Shown here: positions 38,263 through 42,968 of the stretch, in pieces | How positions within the stretch are numbered: position 1 is the first letter of the stretch | Layout of the letters: each line of letters begins with the position of its first letter | DNA from: Tetrahymena elliotti 4EA | Lineage: Eukaryota > Ciliophora > Oligohymenophorea > Hymenostomatida > Tetrahymenidae | Length of the DNA: 42,968 nt | Assembly: GCA_000231825.2 (NCBI GenBank) | Contig: JH720295.1 | Span: forward strand, 1,513,653 to 1,556,620 | Direction: 5' to 3' | The notes under the pieces: model-generated | Told to the model about the DNA's origin: nothing | Databases searched by the model: none | What the model saw: only the letters and a program-made list of their open reading frames with translations | Translations under genes and position numbers: made by a program

Positions 38263-39411
38263 TTTTTAAATGTTATCTTTTTTTTTTGCTCCTTCTCAAA
38301 TTTTCAAACTTTTTTATCAATTTTTAATTTAAAATAATATCTAAGAAGATAATTATGTTTTATTAAAAGCTTAATTACAAAAAATACCAGAAATATTTAA
38401 ATTATAATCCTAACAACCACTAAATTTTATAACCTTTTAAACATTAAAGAAACAATTGAAATCTTAAAATTATAGGAGAATATTTTACTTTTAGAGAGAC
38501 TTAAATATTATCAGCTATTCTTCTTTGTCTCACAAAAATAATATTATATTAAAAAGAAAAATTTGATGAGAAAAAATAAAATCTTATGTTTACAAAGGAT
38601 ATCAATAGCAAAGACATAAAATCTACAATTTAAAAAAGGCAAAGAGTAGTTGCTGCATTTTTGTGTTAATAGTTAATAAAAAAATAAACATTTTTGGTAT
38701 TTAATAAAAAATAATATAATAGAAAAATTAATCTGGGTAGGTTTGTTTCTAACTTGGGATTTCAAATTCAAAAAATATTTGGTAAGATAGTAATTTAAAA
38801 CTCAATATTTTAAGGTCAAAATTTTTTTTTGAGAGTGTCAATTAATGAGAAATTATGGTAATTAAAAATAAGAGATAAAATAAAATAAATTTTTACTTAA
38901 TATTTTTGAAAGCAAGCATTAATTATTTAAAAAATAATGAAGTAACACACAAATTTTGTTTTAAATTTATAGTTTTTAGAAATACGATAAATACAATTAT
39001 TAAGCTAGTTAAGATGAAATAAATCTATAAACTCGCTAACATTAACAATAGTTTAGTTAATAAAATTCAACTTTAAAGTTACTGTTTCATTTTTTAACAC
39101 AAAAAGCAATTATTTTTTATGGTAACAATTAAAATTTTTTCTATTATTAATTGTAAGCCAAAAAGTGCTAATGCAAAAGTTATTCTCTACAAAAAATTAT
39201 TAAGGGTTGTTATATACTCTTTAAAGAAAAGCATTTAAAGTCAATTGGTCAGAAGATATATTAATTAAATAAAAATCAATCATAAAATAAGAAAATTACT
39301 TTATTGATTTTAAAAAATTAAGGAATATTAGGAATAAGGATAAATAAGTAGAAGGAAAACAAGCATAGCAACTACTATTCTGTAAAATTAAAACAAAAGA
39401 AAGATAGAAAC
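38263..39411. other. Divergent promoter region
   Basis: About 1.15 kb separate the start of the kinase-TPR gene (-) from that of the second HK-like gene (+). It is AT-rich and non-coding, with no repeat or RNA gene that I can identify. It must contain both promoters. Confidence 0.5.
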
Positions 39412-41635
39412 ATGAATAGATTTACTTTGTAGTTCAAAAATCCTGTATAAGAATAGAGGTATAATGAATATATGTATAATTAACATATTGTGATATTTAC
39501 AAAAACAATTTATATTTATATAATTGGGATAGGCTTTCCTTTTAGTATCTTATCATTTATTTAAAAAAATTATGCTTATTTTATTGTAGGATGTTTGACT
39601 ACAATATCTCGTGCAGGTTTATTAAAGTTAGTGAAGATCTTTCCTAAAATTTTCAATAAAATAATTTTTAGCTTTATTAATAAGAGAAAGAATGGGCTCA
39701 TATAATTAGAAATGGTTTATCATCTCCTATAGTAACTGTTAGGTATAATTAAAAGGAGAATTTTATTTAAATGGAGATTATTAATCATAAACTTAGAAGT
39801 AATTCAGCATAAAGTCTTCAGAAGAATTCAAAATTTTCTCAAGAAACGTTAAAGTGTTTAGTAATGATGTATACATAGATGAAGTACTTGAATCAGAAAA
39901 TTTTTTAAATGGAGATAGGAATAGCTTTGATCAGCCATCTAGATAGCTAAACATAGATTCCCCTTAACAAAATGAGTCTATTTCAAAGGCTTCAGTATTA
40001 ACTCTTGAAAACTAAATAATTCAGCTCATTAAGAATTAAATCGCAGAAGATAACAAAGAAAAGAGACATTCAGTAAATATCATAAATAATAATCAAAATT
40101 AAGCTTTAAAAATTTTAAATTAAGAATAACCACAGTAATTAATTTATTAATATAACTGCATTTATTTCCCATCAAAAGAGAAGAGTTAAATTAAAAAATT
40201 TTCAATTAAGCTATCTATTTTTTAATAGCAATCTCAATACAATTGCTGCATTGTTTTTGAGGAAGAAACGTGCGATTAAAAAATTAAAAGATTACAAAAA
40301 ATTTGTTAAAAGCAACAAAATAACTTTATGACATAATGCTTGTATATATGGACTAAATTAAAAGCAACAATAGACAAACAATCTAATAATAATATTGTAA
40401 AATAATATATTAAATTAGCTCTCAATTAAATAAATAACATAAAGACTCATATGCAATAGATTAAAAGATAAACAATCTTCTCTAGGAATGAATTAAACAA
40501 AGAAACATTTTTAAAAGAAATAGTAGATAATATCACTCAAACATTCTACAAATTCAAAGATTAATTAATATTTGATTTCTCTAATTGCTCTTGTCAGACA
40601 CATCTGTGTTAGAATATCCCAAGAATATGCTAAATATTAACTAATTTAATAGAAAATAGTCTAAAATAGCAACTCTATTAAACAAATAGTTTAGATAGCT
40701 AATCAGTGCAAGAATAAACTATTTAATTCAATACTTAATGTGTAATTGATAGCACTTAATCATAATACACTCACCAAAATATAAAATGTAATTTAACTCA
40801 ATTCTAAATTAATAAAAATGAACTTTCCTGTATAGATTTTAGCGATTCATATAGAGCTTTAGCAATAACTTAAAGTGAGCGAAACTCTAAGAGATTAAGC
40901 AAACATGATATTTTAATTAGTCCTAGAATTAGAAAAAATGCTATGAAAATAAAATTTGATCTGATTGAAGGTGAGAATGAATTATCAAATATAATTAAAA
41001 TTACAGTTAAAGATAGCAATGAAACAGCGAAATTGTCAGATTTGTAGAATTTATTATTATAAATTACAAATAAAATGCAAAATTCAGATTATTACAAAGA
41101 ATTTAGACATCTTGGATGGAAAGTCTCTTTAAATATTATTGGTAAATTAGGCCCATTTTATGATATTTTTATAGATCTAAGCTCTAAAAGTGGAATCAAT
41201 ATCCATTTTTATATATATTAAAATTTAAACATTTTAAATGAAAACAAAAGAGATGCATTTTTCTCAAACAAAAATTTTGATCTCAAATATTAAAAATCAA
41301 ATTAATACTGTTATTCTACTTAAAGAAAAACCCTTCATCAAAAAAAGGATCAGCCTGTTTCTATGTCTAATATTAGCATTTCCTTTAACGATAACTTAAA
41401 CAATAACTAAAAGAACTAAGATCATCCTGCGGAAGAAATGAATGATGACGATCTATCCACTTTACCTCAAATAGTAATAGACGAGCAAGTTTAGCCTGTC
41501 CATAAGGGTTATATATATCAGATAGATTTATTCTTAATAGTATTAGAGACAAATGATCTGAAATCTGAAAATGGAATCCAATTACCCTTTAAAATTTCTT
41601 ATCAATATTACTAAACAATAAAAAAAATATTTTGA
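39412..41635 (+). CDS. Degenerate histidine-kinase-like membrane protein 2
   Basis: I place exons at 39412-39630, 39672-39855 and 39915-41635: 708 codons with stop, or 707 residues. The second intron is chosen only because it restores frame. Two hydrophobic helices lie near residues 26-50 (VIFTKTIYIYIIGIGFPFSIL) and 54-70. QEKEWAHIIRNGLSSPIVTV then corresponds to the PAS-like opening of the paralogue at 22597-25840. A linker is followed by NCCIVFEEETCDQKIKRL and a helical region without a phospho-accepting His. The N box is preserved as RICQILTNLIENSLK (about 372-386). The DxGxG position reads KDSNETAK. The second glycine segment is HLGWKVSLNIIGKLGPF (about 530-546), then SSKSGINIHFYI. It therefore looks like a GHKL/Bergerat-fold protein unlikely to phosphorylate. 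It may sense or scaffold at a membrane. The C-terminal 120 residues are acidic and Gln-rich. Confidence 0.75.
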
Positions 41636-42197
41636 TTAGATTCAAATACATATTAATTTTTGTTTTTTCATGCAAATTCATTAAAGTATTTTATTTAGCA
41701 ATTTATTGAAATTCCAATTTTCTAAATCAAAATCTTTTATTGCTTAATAAAATTTATATAACTCCAAAAGAAAATAAATGAATAATAGGTAAATTTAATT
41801 AAGACTACTATCTTTAATTAGTTTAAAAATATTGTAGTATTAATGAGATACCTTTAAAAATTGTTATTTTATTAACTTTTCAAGATTTAAAACTTAGATT
41901 GATGAATCACGAGAATTCTTTTATTTCTGACTTATTTAGGAACTTAAAAATCCAATATAAATAAAAAATATTGAAATGTTAATAAGTTTTTGACTTAAAA
42001 ACTCCCTTTAATTCTTATTTTCTTTTATTTATTAAGAACTTTTAACGTATATTATTAAATAAATTTAAGTTCTTTAAGAATTGATTCATACAAAATTTAA
42101 AAGATTTAATCATATAATTTGAATACAATGATATATGAATTGTAATTACAAAATATTATAAATGTAGTTATATTTTATTATATAATGCTCTATAATT
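41636..42197. other. Intergenic spacer between convergent 3' ends
   Basis: About 560 bp between the second HK-like gene (+) and the polyubiquitin stop (-). It is AT-rich with no coding signal, repeat or RNA gene that I can see. It should contain both polyadenylation regions. Confidence 0.5.

Positions 42198-42968
<771 letters not shown>

Overview
The window reads as nuclear DNA of an oligohymenophorean ciliate, most like the macronuclear genome of a Tetrahymena-type species. It is extremely AT-rich. Every recognisable protein uses in-frame TAA and TAG, placed where glutamine is expected, and ends only at TGA. Introns are mostly 41-165 bp, AT-rich and GT...AG. Under the standard code all genes look shattered. 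I read them with TAA/TAG as Gln, and for each intact multi-exon gene the exon lengths I placed add up to a whole number of codons. Positions 10319-10418 are a 100-base assembly gap.

Layout. 1-1240 holds intergenic DNA and a decayed DDE transposase (-). 1247-8029 holds two tandem, broken copies of a protein kinase-TPR gene (+). 8849-12131 is the V-ATPase V0 subunit a (-, 4 exons). 12281-12921 is a broken fragment of a ciliate gene (-). 13284-19730 is a large Asn/Gln-rich coiled-coil protein (-, 7 exons, one 971-bp intron carrying repeats). 19731-22596 is a long spacer. 22597-25840 is a degenerate histidine-kinase-like membrane protein (+, 6 exons). 26464-28232 is folylpolyglutamate/dihydrofolate synthase (-, 6 exons). 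28878-30995 is a MAP kinase with an SEY activation motif (-, 7 exons). 32150-32819 is a Tc1/mariner transposase remnant (-). 33517-38262 is an intact 1581-residue kinase-TPR protein (-), paralogous to the broken pair. 39412-41635 is a second degenerate histidine-kinase-like membrane protein (+, 3 exons). 42198 to the end is the 3' part of a polyubiquitin gene (-).

How it fits together. Housekeeping genes (V-ATPase, FPGS, polyubiquitin) sit among lineage-expanded signalling genes: kinase-TPR proteins, HK-like pseudokinases and a MAPK. Two signalling families have more than one member here, in different states of preservation. One kinase-TPR copy is intact and two are decayed. Both HK-like proteins keep the fold outline but have lost most catalytic signature residues. 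Two transposase relics and a short dispersed intergenic/intronic repeat are also present. There is no operon-like organisation. I found no tRNA, rRNA or CRISPR.
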